Positions 45,069 to 53,715 are shown, numbered from the stretch's first letter. The stretch: 64,000 bases of DNA from Hwangdonia lutea (GCF_032814565.1 NZ_CP136521.1:1026501-1090500); one strand, 5' to 3'. The notes: generated by a model not told the origin, from the letters alone. Numbers and translations: made by a program.

Positions 45069-45560
45069 TTATTTTAATTCCTTTAAAAATTGAATGGCTG
45101 CATCTGGGTTTAAATGAAATTCCGAATACACCACATTATCGTGTTTATCAATAAAAATAAACCAAGGCGTGCCTCCTGTTTTATAGTTTTTCATCATATT
45201 TGAATACGATTTACCATCGTCTCCGGCATCATGTCCAAACGGAATTTTAAGGCTGTATTGCTTTTGGGTTTCAACCATTTTTTGATACGTATTGGCGTCG
45301 TGACCTTCAAAAACGGTTTGAATGGCCAAAAAGATAATATTTTTATTTTCATGTAAAGCTTCAACCATTTTTTTTAAATCCGGCAATCCTTTGCTATGGC
45401 AACCGGGGCACCAATGCTGAAAACAATATACGATTTTAAACTTTCCTTTAAAATCTGATAGTTTTATTGCTTCAGTTTTGTTTCCGTTGGCATCAATCCA
45501 GTTTTTAACATGAAATTCCGGCGCTTTAAACACTTTTTCTTGCTCTGGTTTACTTGACAT
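45069..45560 (-). CDS. TlpA/AhpC-type thioredoxin-fold protein
   Basis: 163 residues, no signal peptide, thus cytoplasmic. The active-site motif is CPGC in QHWCPGCHSKGLPDLKKMV, and the cis-Pro region is GGTPWFIFIDKH. Likely a thiol reductant or peroxiredoxin-like partner in the methionine sulfoxide repair operon. Twenty-seven nt downstream of msrA. Confidence 0.85.
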   Translation of the reverse strand: MSSKPEQEKVFKAPEFHVKNWIDANGNKTEAIKLSDFKGKFKIVYCFQHWCPGCHSKGLPDLKKMVEALHENKNIIFLAIQTVFEGHDANTYQKMVETQKQYSLKIPFGHDAGDDGKSYSNMMKNYKTGGTPWFIFIDKHDNVVYSEFHLNPDAAIQFLKELK

Positions 45561-45587
45561 TTTATGCTCCTTTCTAAGTTGTTTTTA

Positions 45588-46127
45588 TTATTTCAGTTTA
45601 TCCGCATGAAGTTTTCTAAGCTTTGCCAATTTGGGTGTAATTACAAAACTGCAATAGCCTTGAGTTTGATTATTTTTGTAATAATCTTGGTGTGCCGCCT
45701 CGGCTTCGTAAAATACATCTAAAGGCGAAACCTCAGTAACAATGGGGTTTTCGTAATACACCGCAACTTCTTTAACAACCGTTTCAGCCATTTCTTTTTG
45801 AACATCATCATGATAAAAAATCACGGAGCGATACTGCGTGCCTCTATCGGCGCCCTGCCTGTTTAATGTCGTGGGGTCGTGCGTGGTCATAAAAACCACC
45901 AAAATATCTTTATAAGAAATTACATTGGCATCAAAGGTAATTTGTACCACTTCGGCATGCCCTGTTAATCCCGAACAAATCTCGCGATACGTGGGATGCC
46001 CCGGAACATTGCCACCGGAGTAACCCGACACCACTTTTTCTACACCTTTTATTTCTTGAAAAACGGCTTCGGTACACCAAAAGCAACCGCCGCCAACCGT
46101 GGCTAATTGTATGTTTTTATTATTCAT
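45588..46127 (-). CDS. msrA: Peptide methionine-S-sulfoxide reductase
   Basis: 179 residues with every family landmark: [18 protein letters not shown] near 13, GYSGG, HPTYREICSG, TGHAEVVQITFD, THDPTTLNRQGADRGTQYRS. Reduces the S-epimer of methionine sulfoxide in proteins and free form using thioredoxin-type reductants; suitable partners are encoded next. No signal peptide, so cytoplasmic. Confidence 0.96.
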   Translation of the reverse strand: MNNKNIQLATVGGGCFWCTEAVFQEIKGVEKVVSGYSGGNVPGHPTYREICSGLTGHAEVVQITFDANVISYKDILVVFMTTHDPTTLNRQGADRGTQYRSVIFYHDDVQKEMAETVVKEVAVYYENPIVTEVSPLDVFYEAEAAHQDYYKNNQTQGYCSFVITPKLAKLRKLHADKLK

Positions 46128-46211
46128 TTATAGTTGTTCCTACTTTTTATTTTTAATGAATTGAAATCTATCTTTCTTAACCGATAAATACATTATAACA
46201 ACCTTAGTTTT

Positions 46212-46661
46212 CTATTCTTTTTCTAATTGCATGGATTCTGAATTGATACAGTAGCGCAATCCGCTAGGTTCTGGTCCATCAGGGAAAACGTGCCCTAAAT
46301 GGGCATCGCAAGTATTACACATTACCTCTACCCGCACCATGCCAAAAGCGGTGTCTTTTTCGTATTTTATTGCGTTTTCTTTAATGGGCTGTGTAAAACT
46401 GGGCCAACCTGTGCCCGAGCTAAACTTAATTGTAGAATCGAACAAAGGCGTATTGCAGCACACACAATTATACTTACCGGCATCGTGCGTAGTACAAAGT
46501 GCACCACTATGAGGGCGTTCGGTGCCTTTTTGCCTTGTAATTCTAAATTGTTCTGGGGTTAATTGCGCCTGCCATTCGGCCTCTGTTTTTTCTACACGTT
46601 TATCCGGAGTTGGATTTCCGTTTACGGAAAAGTTAATAACGTCTTTCCAAGTTATCATCAT
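46212..46661 (-). CDS. msrB: Peptide methionine-R-sulfoxide reductase
   Basis: 149 residues. Zinc-binding CxxC pairs are CVCC and CNTC, SSGTGWPSFTQPI marks the active site, and the catalytic Cys is in LRYCINSESM. Two adjacent ATG codons are possible starts. Reduces the R-epimer, complementing MsrA 84 nt downstream. First gene of the oxidative-repair operon. Confidence 0.96.
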   Translation of the reverse strand: MMITWKDVINFSVNGNPTPDKRVEKTEAEWQAQLTPEQFRITRQKGTERPHSGALCTTHDAGKYNCVCCNTPLFDSTIKFSSGTGWPSFTQPIKENAIKYEKDTAFGMVRVEVMCNTCDAHLGHVFPDGPEPSGLRYCINSESMQLEKE

Positions 46662-46808
46662 AAGATTTCCTTTTGTTTTCTATTAATACATTATGCTTTT
46701 TCAACCTAAATATAGTTGTTTTTATTGGCATTAAATTACATTTATAGAGAAACCATATATCTTGTTTAATTATTTTTTTAGTACTTTGGTTTTTATTAAA
46801 ATCTAGCT

Positions 46809-48083
46809 ATGTCCAAATTGATTAAAAAAGCTGAAGACTTTGTATTTAACTTATTTAAAAACGAGTTAGATCAGAATTTTATTTATCATAATTACACCCA
46901 TACCGAGCGTGTTTTACGAAGCACCAGAGAAATCATAAAGAACACCGATGTTTCTAAAAAAGATGCCGAAACCTTGGAATTGGCAGCCTTATTGCACGAC
47001 ACCGGTTACACAAAAACCAGAGAAGGACACGAGGAAGAAAGTGTTAAAATAGCCACTGCCTTTTTAAAGGATCAAGGGGCAGACGACAAAACAATTGAAG
47101 CGGTTACCTCGTGCATTATGGCCACAAAATTTAAGGATTCGCCCAAAACCGAACTCGGTAAAATAATACGGGATGCCGATTCGTCGCATTTTGGTAAAAA
47201 ATATTTTAATGAAGCGAGTGAGTTTTTAAGAAAAGAACTGGAAATTCAAGGTATAGCAAAGTACACACCAAGTGAATGGGTTAACGAAAACATAAAAGTA
47301 CTTACACAAAAACATGAGTTTTATACCGATTACGCCTTAAAAAACTGGCAACCCAGAAAGGAAAAAAACCTGTCTAAACTTATTAAAACCAAAAAGAAAA
47401 GGAAAAGAAAACTTAAAAAGGAAGAATTAAAAGCCAAATACAAAGCGCAGTATAAAAACGAAAGCCCCGAACGAGGCATTCAAACCTTTTACAGAGTGGC
47501 ATTGCGAAACCATATTAAATTAAGTGATATTGCCGATACCAAGGCCAATATTCTACTATCGGTGAATGCGATAATAATTTCTTTGGTACTCTCCAATTTA
47601 ATTTCAAAATTAGATAGCCCATCCAATAGCTACCTCATATATCCTACCTTAATTTTTGTAGTGTCGAGTGTTATTTCAATGATACTATCTATAATCGCTA
47701 CCCGCCCCAACGTTACCAGCGGCGAGTTTACTAAAGAAGATGTTGAGCAAAAACGTGTTAATTTGACCTTTTTTGGTAATTTTCATAAAATGAAATTAGA
47801 AGAATATCAATGGGCTATTACAGAATTGCTAAAAGATAAAAACTACGTATATAGCTCGTTAACAAAAGACCTTTATTTTTTAGGAAAAGTGCTGGACAGA
47901 AAATATAGAATATTAAGAACCACCTATACTATTTTTATGTTGGGAATGGTTATTTCTGTTATCGCATTTATAATTTCGTTTAAGGTGCACAGACCCAAAG
48001 ATGATTTAAAAGACATTATTGGTTTTGAAACGCAGCAAAAAAATGACACTAAATCTTTACTTGAAACAGATTATATGGTTTAA
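46809..48083 (+). CDS. HD phosphohydrolase fused to PycTM (DUF5706) membrane effector domain
   Basis: 424 residues. An N-terminal HD domain (HNYTHTERVLRSTREI, AALLHDTGY near 60, DADSSHFG near 119) is joined by a very basic linker (residues about 195-220) to a membrane part that begins KLSDIADTKANILLSVNAIIISLVLSNLI and has three hydrophobic segments. The latter is the PycTM domain, known as the membrane-disrupting effector of Pycsar phage defence that responds to cyclic pyrimidine nucleotides. No pyrimidine cyclase is adjacent. Many flavobacteria seem to carry such HD-PycTM proteins as core genes. It meets the GAF gene tail to tail, both stops overlapping in TTAA. Confidence 0.85.
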   Translation: MSKLIKKAEDFVFNLFKNELDQNFIYHNYTHTERVLRSTREIIKNTDVSKKDAETLELAALLHDTGYTKTREGHEEESVKIATAFLKDQGADDKTIEAVTSCIMATKFKDSPKTELGKIIRDADSSHFGKKYFNEASEFLRKELEIQGIAKYTPSEWVNENIKVLTQKHEFYTDYALKNWQPRKEKNLSKLIKTKKKRKRKLKKEELKAKYKAQYKNESPERGIQTFYRVALRNHIKLSDIADTKANILLSVNAIIISLVLSNLISKLDSPSNSYLIYPTLIFVVSSVISMILSIIATRPNVTSGEFTKEDVEQKRVNLTFFGNFHKMKLEEYQWAITELLKDKNYVYSSLTKDLYFLGKVLDRKYRILRTTYTIFMLGMVISVIAFIISFKVHRPKDDLKDIIGFETQQKNDTKSLLETDYMV

Positions 48084-50452
48084 GCTTTAATGGTTTTCAT
48101 TAAATCGCCATAGGTATAAAACGATTTATCTTCTTCATTTTTATGATACAAAACGCTTACCCTAATGGCCTTCAAGCCTGTTACAGCCTGTAAATCTTCC
48201 AATTCAACTATTTCCACATCCGTATCTAAATAGTTTTTGGATTGCAAAAACTTAATGTACCTTAAGTATTCGTTTTCGTCTTGTTTATGCGAATACACAA
48301 TGCTTATTTTTCCTTTTTGGGTAATTCTTTCTGTTGTGCCTTTTATGTACGCTTTATCCACACGTTTTTTTACAATTTCGTATCGCGCATTGTACGTGCC
48401 ATCGACATCAAACTGTTTTTCGTCCATTCTAAAACTAATGGACAGCGGTTGGTTAAACACCAAAATCATGGATGCCACATTCAAAGTTATTGGTAGGCTA
48501 GATTGCATTTGGTAATAAGCATTTTCCAATTCGCACATAACCTGCAATTGCCACAAACGTAAGTTGTATAAATAAATAGGATTGAAGTTTTTTTCTTTTG
48601 TAATTGACTCCCCAATATACATATTATGCTCCACACCATCGGTTTTAAAACGCTCGAAATAATGTGGATACATGGCTTGGGCCTCTTCCTGTTTTTTATC
48701 TAAAAGTGATGCCATTTCCTTGTTGATTAAAGCAATGGAATCATCATAATCTTTTCGGTGGTTGTAAAAGGCTTTTACTTTGTCGTCAATACTGTTAAAA
48801 TAAGAATCGATTTGTTCTTTCAATGCATCAATGGAAAACAAATGGGTTAAAACAGAGTCGATTTCTTGGTTGAAAAAATCTGAAATTTGCCGCTCACTGT
48901 CTACCTTAAAATCGTTATTCAACTCTTTTAGATAATCATTTATTTGATATATGTATTGCTCGTAAATCGGCAATGTTTCAATTTTTGAAGCTTTTAAGAA
49001 AATGCTTTTTACTGCTTTAAGCTGCAAGGTTAAATCTTCTTTTGTGGCTTCATTTCTGGCGTTTGATGAACCTTTAATATCAATTTGCCCATAAAGCGGA
49101 TAGATATTTTCGAATGCTATTTTTTTAAAAGTAGCTTGTTCGCCCTTCAATTCGGCTTTAATAAAATCTCTGGCTTCGCTTGCAAAACGCCAATGCACAC
49201 TTGGGTGTATTGAGGTACATTCTTTTTGAATTATGGCCTCAATTAAGTTTGCTTCATCGTTCTTCGAGCGCTCTACCGCGGTTACAATGTAGGGCATCAC
49301 ATCAACCAGTTTATTGGCATTTATACTATTGAGCGTTTGCGGCTCGTTTGATACAATTTCCAAGATACCCATCAAGCCATCGTCGTTGGCAATGGGCGCA
49401 AATACAGCACTTTTTATGCCTTGCTCGTGCAAGCTTTTTATATGTGGAGCTCCGCCTTTGGATTTTACTAACATTTTATCGACATCTGATACCGAAAAAT
49501 ATTTGTTTTCGTTAAGCAATCTGTTATAAGACCATTTACACAAGGCATCGGTGCATTTTTCTTTTTCGTATTTTCCAAGCAGATAGCTTTTTAGGCCCGC
49601 ACCATAAACACGTTGAAAAACACCATCTTCTTTATTGTATAACGAAAACCCGACTTTAATATCGTTTATCCCGAAAAGCGATCTGAAAATTTCTTGGAAA
49701 CCACCCATAAAATTAACATCTTTTCTTTTATCATCAGCAATTAAACTGGATTTGACATTAGATATGGACTGGTCATCGGTAACATCAAAAATATTTGATA
49801 TTATAAACCCCTTAAAGGTGTAACTGTTTGGTGGGAATTTCTCTTTCCAAAGGGCAATGTTTTCAAAATTATCCAATAATTCGTCGTAATCTTTCTGAGT
49901 GATTTTAGGCGTGTTTTTTTTGGGTTTAATTTCGGTAAAATCGGCATTGTAAAGAATTTTATAATACCGAGTAATGCCATTGGCATCGGGAATTTCGTAA
50001 TAAAACGGACGTTTAAAATTTAAATTATAACCATAGTAAAAATCTAAAATAATGGCACAAGCAACAATATACGTATCGTCTTTGGGCATGTTTTTAATTT
50101 CCAATTCAAAATCTTTGCCCGCCGTTTTAATGATATCTTTAAAGCGTTCCGAAGCATTAAATATTAAATTATGAAATGGTATCGTGGCTGTTTTTATTTC
50201 GTTTTTGGTTAAAATTGGGCTGAATGAATCTTGAAGTATTTCGCTAATTTCCTTCTCCCTTTGTTTTAATATGGTGGCATCACTAAACCCATCCTTTAAC
50301 TCAGGAAATGTATTGGCTATTTTTAACACATGTTTAGCTCTAACTGCACTATGCGCATCTGTATTTTCAGCTAATTCCTCGTAATGCTGCAGAAGCTTAT
50401 TAAAACTAATTTTTAGCTCAAAAGGCGACTCAACATTCTTGTTAATATCCAT
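48080..50452 (-). CDS. GAF-domain protein of unknown function
   Basis: About 790 residues from the ATG at 50452 (an upstream TTG at 50476 is possible). The central part has a GAF-like domain (KSAVFAPIANDDGLMGILEIVSNE near 360), surrounded by mostly helical regions; no kinase, cyclase or HTH was recognised. Probably a cytoplasmic sensor or scaffold. Its 3' end overlaps the stop of the HD-PycTM gene by 4 nt, so the two messages could pair. Confidence 0.75.
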   Translation of the reverse strand: MDINKNVESPFELKISFNKLLQHYEELAENTDAHSAVRAKHVLKIANTFPELKDGFSDATILKQREKEISEILQDSFSPILTKNEIKTATIPFHNLIFNASERFKDIIKTAGKDFELEIKNMPKDDTYIVACAIILDFYYGYNLNFKRPFYYEIPDANGITRYYKILYNADFTEIKPKKNTPKITQKDYDELLDNFENIALWKEKFPPNSYTFKGFIISNIFDVTDDQSISNVKSSLIADDKRKDVNFMGGFQEIFRSLFGINDIKVGFSLYNKEDGVFQRVYGAGLKSYLLGKYEKEKCTDALCKWSYNRLLNENKYFSVSDVDKMLVKSKGGAPHIKSLHEQGIKSAVFAPIANDDGLMGILEIVSNEPQTLNSINANKLVDVMPYIVTAVERSKNDEANLIEAIIQKECTSIHPSVHWRFASEARDFIKAELKGEQATFKKIAFENIYPLYGQIDIKGSSNARNEATKEDLTLQLKAVKSIFLKASKIETLPIYEQYIYQINDYLKELNNDFKVDSERQISDFFNQEIDSVLTHLFSIDALKEQIDSYFNSIDDKVKAFYNHRKDYDDSIALINKEMASLLDKKQEEAQAMYPHYFERFKTDGVEHNMYIGESITKEKNFNPIYLYNLRLWQLQVMCELENAYYQMQSSLPITLNVASMILVFNQPLSISFRMDEKQFDVDGTYNARYEIVKKRVDKAYIKGTTERITQKGKISIVYSHKQDENEYLRYIKFLQSKNYLDTDVEIVELEDLQAVTGLKAIRVSVLYHKNEEDKSFYTYGDLMKTIKA

Positions 50453-50565
50453 GATATGGCAGTTCTTATAAAACAAAATTACAAAATTAATGTGTTAGTC
50501 GGTATTTAGTAGACTTGCTAACACACATAATGTTACACCAAAAGGTTTTTATTTTTTTGTTTATA

Positions 50566-50600
50566 AACTAAAAAAGGCTCCACGAAAACGTGGAGCCTTG
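50566..50600 (-). terminator. Strong intrinsic terminator ending the sigma-54 locus
   Basis: Perfect 11-bp stem AAGGCTCCACG (50574-50584) / CGTGGAGCCTT (50589-50599) with a 4-nt loop. On the minus strand it is followed by a T-run, so it ends the transcript of the small membrane peptide and the genes before it. Confidence 0.85.
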
Positions 50601-50711
50601 ACTACTTAAAATATAAGAAACCTGCAACAATCATCAAAATATTAAGTTTTACTAAGGTTTCTTATTTACTAACATGTAAAACTTAAACACTAATAACCAA
50701 CCAGTGTTTTT
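50601..50711 (-). other. Trailer with an 11-bp inverted repeat
   Basis: Between the 28-aa gene and the terminator. ATAAGAAACCT (50613-50623) and AGGTTTCTTAT (50655-50665) form a perfect 11-bp stem with a 31-nt loop. No further convincing gene; a 10-codon reading frame (MIVAGFLYFK) is too short to call. Confidence 0.4.
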
Positions 50712-50798
50712 TTAAAGCGAACTTAATATTGTTAACAATACAACCATAACGGTGGTTGTAAGGACTCCTAAAAGGAAATAAAATCTAAAATTTTTCAT
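50712..50798 (-). CDS. 28-aa single-pass membrane peptide
   Basis: ATG at 50798 opens a frame of 28 residues: MKNFRFYFLLG, then VLTTTVMVVLLTILSSL, stop TAA at 50712. A short basic N-terminus precedes one hydrophobic helix, the typical look of a bacterial membrane mini-protein. It starts 10 nt after the stop of the 129-residue helical gene and before the locus terminator, so it fits as last gene of the operon. No similarity recognised; function unknown. Confidence 0.6.
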   Translation of the reverse strand: MKNFRFYFLLGVLTTTVMVVLLTILSSL

Positions 50799-50808
50799 CA
50801 GTCTTAAA

Positions 50809-51198
50809 TTATTTTCGATGGTATTTTATTAAAATTTGGTAAATGTGTTTTTTTAAAGCGTTGAATGCCTTAACGAGCTGCACATATTGCGCTCTTTTAT
50901 TTTCATGAATATTTGCTCTTAATGCATTGTATTCTGTTTTTCCGTATTCGTATTCATTTTTTAAAGCTTGCTCGTACTTGCAAAATGTTGCCATTATCAA
51001 AACATTTTTTCGGCGTAAGCCTTGAATTGAGTTTGATACTGCACTTTTTTTAACAAGCTGTTTTTCAATAACATTAAAGTAATTCAATTCGTTATTCAGT
51101 TCTTCCAAGGTGCTTATCCACAGATTTAACTCGTTCAAATCTTTTTTGATGCATAACAACCTTTGAGATTCTATTTTTTGTGATACGATGGAGTTCAA
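50809..51198 (-). CDS. Small helical protein, TTG start, paralogue-like to its neighbour
   Basis: 129 residues, mostly helical and basic (SIQGLRRKNVLIMATFCKYEQALKNEY). No ATG is available before the conserved-looking part, so the TTG at 51198 is taken; it directly follows a run of eight T residues, where an error or slippage could hide another start. Size, helix pattern and content resemble the next gene upstream: an N-terminal helix ending in W-x-x-x-L-x-x-(I/L), a middle L-R-x-x-x segment and a Tyr-rich tail. Function unknown. Confidence 0.65.
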   Translation of the reverse strand: MNSIVSQKIESQRLLCIKKDLNELNLWISTLEELNNELNYFNVIEKQLVKKSAVSNSIQGLRRKNVLIMATFCKYEQALKNEYEYGKTEYNALRANIHENKRAQYVQLVKAFNALKKHIYQILIKYHRK

Positions 51199-51207
51199 AA
51201 AAAATAA

Positions 51208-51627
51208 TTAGTGCTTTGCGGTAAGTGTAAATGTACCCTGTACCTTGTTAAAAAACTCGTTTTTTAATTTTCTGTAACCCTCTATAAATTGCAAATATCT
51301 TTTTCTATAACTCTCGTGTTCTGTAATGTAAACCATATCGCATTGCGTGTCTTCACACTCCATAATGTCTGTTCTGGATATGGCATACCTATTTAGCGCA
51401 GCGCGTAAATTTTCATTTTCAACTTCTTTTTTGTGAAGACTTTTTAACACATTATCTTCCTGTAGCTGCAAACTTAAATCTGTGTTGCACAAGTTTATTA
51501 AATTGGTAATCTCCTTTTTAATGTATTTTAAATGGCTCATCCAATTGTCCAGCTCTATCGTATTGATTTTATGCGTTACGTCTACATCTGAATCATTAAA
51601 GAATATTTGAGTATTTTGATTTTGCAT
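51208..51627 (-). CDS. Small helical protein in the sigma-54 locus
   Basis: 139 residues, no signal. After a short N-terminal stretch the helix NTIELDNWMSHLKYIKKEITNLINL is followed by an acidic middle and a Tyr/Arg-rich end (YRKRYLQFIEGYRKLKNEFF). The layout matches the downstream 129-residue protein, so the pair may be old paralogues. No known family recognised. Encoded 11 nt after the Gre/Rnk-like gene. Confidence 0.72.
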   Translation of the reverse strand: MQNQNTQIFFNDSDVDVTHKINTIELDNWMSHLKYIKKEITNLINLCNTDLSLQLQEDNVLKSLHKKEVENENLRAALNRYAISRTDIMECEDTQCDMVYITEHESYRKRYLQFIEGYRKLKNEFFNKVQGTFTLTAKH

Positions 51628-51638
51628 AACTATTAATT

Positions 51639-52058
51639 TTATACCACTAAATCCACGCCACTTAAAGTTTCTTCTTGACTCACATCTACAATCTTTAGTT
51701 GTTGTTTACCTGCCGGAAATTCCCAAAGCACAGCATCGTCTTTAGCATAGCCAAAAAGAGCCGATCCCATTGGGGTAAGTATTGAAATTTTGTTCTGCTT
51801 CATATCTTTATCCATAGGAATTACCACTTGTAGTGTTTTTTCCCAGCCTTTATCTGATACGACCGTAACTTTTGAGTTAAAGCGAACAACATCCTCGGGC
51901 ATTTCATCTTCATCCAAAATATGAGCGGTTTTTAGTTGCTCAGTTAATTCTTGCAGCGATTTTTGGGTATTGAAATCTCCCACATATCCCGATATATTAA
52001 GTATGCGTTTTAAATACACATATTCTTTCTTTTCCAATATTAAACTTCCGTACTTCAT
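51639..52058 (-). CDS. GreA/GreB-type (Rnk-like) C-terminal domain protein
   Basis: 139 residues. The second half matches the FKBP-like C-terminal domain of transcript-cleavage factors: VVRFNSKVTVVSDKGWEKTLQVVIP, KISILTPMGSALFGYAKDDAVLWEFPAGKQQLKIVDV. The N-terminus is short, not the long coiled coil with acidic tip needed for transcript cleavage, so it resembles Rnk-type modulators that bind RNA polymerase without cleavage. Twenty-six nt after glutamate dehydrogenase; likely part of the same transcript. Confidence 0.85.
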   Translation of the reverse strand: MKYGSLILEKKEYVYLKRILNISGYVGDFNTQKSLQELTEQLKTAHILDEDEMPEDVVRFNSKVTVVSDKGWEKTLQVVIPMDKDMKQNKISILTPMGSALFGYAKDDAVLWEFPAGKQQLKIVDVSQEETLSGVDLVV

Positions 52059-52084
52059 GGTGTAAATTTTTAAATGTTTTATTA

Positions 52085-53383
52085 TTATGGGAAAATCCCT
52101 CTTTCAATATAAGCTCTTTCTATGCGTTGAATGGCAATGCAATATGCCGCTGTACGCATATCGAGTGCATTTTTCTCGGAATACTCATAAACTTTATTAA
52201 AAGATTCTTTTAATTTTTTATTTAGTTTGGCCATAACCTCGTCCAATTGCCAAAGCTCTCCGTTTCGGTTTTGCAACCACTCAAAATAACTTCCAACAAC
52301 GCCACCGGAGTTGCACAATATATCTGGGATAATGGTAATTCCTCTATCCAAAAGAATCATTTCGCCTTCCACATTCGTTGGTCCGTTTGCACCTTCGGCA
52401 ATTAGGGTTGCTTTAATTTGAGAGGCATTGTTTTTAGTGATTTGATTCCCCAATGCCGCAGGGATACAAATATCGCATGCCGTAGCAAAAAAATCTTTAT
52501 TGCTTAAAGCTTTAGCTTCTGGAAAACCAACAATACTACCTTTATTCTCAAGGCTATAATTAAAAAGGGTTTCCACTGTAATACCGTTTTGGTTTTCTAT
52601 ACTGCCGTAAGCATCTTGAACAGCTACTAGTTTTGCACCTTCGTTCTCTAAAAAGTGTGCAGCCCAATATCCCACATTTCCAAATCCTTGAACAATAAAC
52701 TTTTTACCGTCAAGATTTATATTCTTCTTTTCTGCCCAAAATTTAATGGTTAAGTACACGCCGTAACCTGTTGCTCTGTCGCGTCCTTCCAAACCGCCGC
52801 TTCCAGCTGGTTTACCCGTAACAACATGTTGGTTTGCTGTACGTTCTGCTGGCGGACGTGTGCTCATATACGTATCGGCAATCCATGCCATGGTTTGGCT
52901 ATTGGTATTTACATCTGGTGCCGGAATATCGTGTTCAGGCCCTATGTTATCTGCTAAAGCAAAGGTGAAACGCCTTGTAATACGCTCTAATTCATCTTTC
53001 GAATATTTTGAAGGATCTAATTGAATTCCTCCCTTTCCGCCACCATAAGGCAATCCTGCCAACGATGTTTTCCAGGTCATCCACATGGCCAACGCTCTAG
53101 CGGCGTCGATATCTACCGTGGGGTGATAGCGCAAACCTCCTTTGTACGGGCCTAAAGCGCTATTGTGTTGCACACGATAGCCTCTAAAAACTTCAACTTC
53201 GCCATTATCCATTTTTACTGGAAAATTGACAATAATTTCGTTATTAGTGATACTTAAAATTTTTCTGATGCTGGGGTGTAAATCGATTTGGTCTGCAGCA
53301 TTATTAAATTGCTGCATCACATTATCCATCATACCACGAACAGGTTGTTTTTTAACTTTTTTAATTTCTGCGGTAATTGTCAT
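52085..53383 (-). CDS. gdhA: Glutamate dehydrogenase (Glu/Leu/Phe/Val family)
   Basis: 432 residues. The catalytic Lys is in LPYGGGKGGIQLDP near 110, the catalytic Asp in IPAPDVNTNSQTM near 150, and the NAD(P)-binding motif is GFGNVGYWAAHFL near 220. Interconverts glutamate and 2-oxoglutarate plus ammonia. Proximity to a sigma-54 promoter and an NtrC-type activator suggests nitrogen- or stress-dependent expression. No own promoter found in the 115-nt gap upstream, so read-through from the sigma-54 promoter is plausible. Confidence 0.93.
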   Translation of the reverse strand: MTITAEIKKVKKQPVRGMMDNVMQQFNNAADQIDLHPSIRKILSITNNEIIVNFPVKMDNGEVEVFRGYRVQHNSALGPYKGGLRYHPTVDIDAARALAMWMTWKTSLAGLPYGGGKGGIQLDPSKYSKDELERITRRFTFALADNIGPEHDIPAPDVNTNSQTMAWIADTYMSTRPPAERTANQHVVTGKPAGSGGLEGRDRATGYGVYLTIKFWAEKKNINLDGKKFIVQGFGNVGYWAAHFLENEGAKLVAVQDAYGSIENQNGITVETLFNYSLENKGSIVGFPEAKALSNKDFFATACDICIPAALGNQITKNNASQIKATLIAEGANGPTNVEGEMILLDRGITIIPDILCNSGGVVGSYFEWLQNRNGELWQLDEVMAKLNKKLKESFNKVYEYSEKNALDMRTAAYCIAIQRIERAYIERGIFP

Positions 53384-53498
53384 ATATAATGTTTCTGTGA
53401 TTGTTGCTAAATACGGTTACTTTTTTGCCATCTTTCCCTCGCTTTTGGGGCGTTTACAGATTGACTATTAATGCACTGAAAATCATTATCACAACCAG

Positions 53499-53669
53499 TT
53501 AAACCATCTGTAGTTTTAACTCTGGCTGTTCCATGATTTTAACATAATCTGTGTTAGATTGAACTTCTTCAAACTCACTACAAGACCATACTTTATTTTT
53601 CTGCGTGGTTAATACACATGTATTCCGATGTATACAACTGGGGCAAATATTAAAGTGATTCGTTTTCAT
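53499..53669 (-). CDS. Cys-rich mini-protein behind a sigma-54 promoter
   Basis: 56 residues from the ATG at 53669. A longer start at 53690 is rejected because the predicted sigma-54 start site falls on it. Four cysteines in CPSCIHRNTC...WSC look like a small zinc-binding knuckle, followed by an acidic tail (SEFEEVQSNTDYV). From memory, similar mini-proteins are conserved in Flavobacteriaceae. Role unknown; a regulatory or stress function is suggested by its promoter. Confidence 0.7.
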   Translation of the reverse strand: MKTNHFNICPSCIHRNTCVLTTQKNKVWSCSEFEEVQSNTDYVKIMEQPELKLQMV

Positions 53670-53700
53670 ACATAATTGTTTCAATTTCATTTACCAAAAG

Positions 53701-53715
53701 GCAATGCTTGTGCCA
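53701..53715 (-). promoter_or_regulatory. Sigma-54 (-24/-12) promoter
   Basis: On the minus strand TGGCAC-AAGCA-TTGC, a perfect match to the sigma-54 consensus TGGCAC-N5-TTGC, with a T before the first element. The -24 box is at 53715-53710 and the -12 box at 53704-53701, giving a start near 53689. The gene for a GAFTGA-bearing activator lies just upstream. Confidence 0.85.

Noticed and set aside
46740-46808. Promoter before the HD-PycTM gene (TACTTTG near 46791)
   Set aside because: The element has one base too few between TA and TTTG and the upstream TTG is only 17 nt away, so it is not a reliable match.
53670-53690. Seven extra residues at the start of the Cys-rich mini-protein
   Set aside because: The sigma-54 start site predicted from the -12 box is at about 53689, on this ATG; the internal ATG at 53669 leaves a normal short leader.
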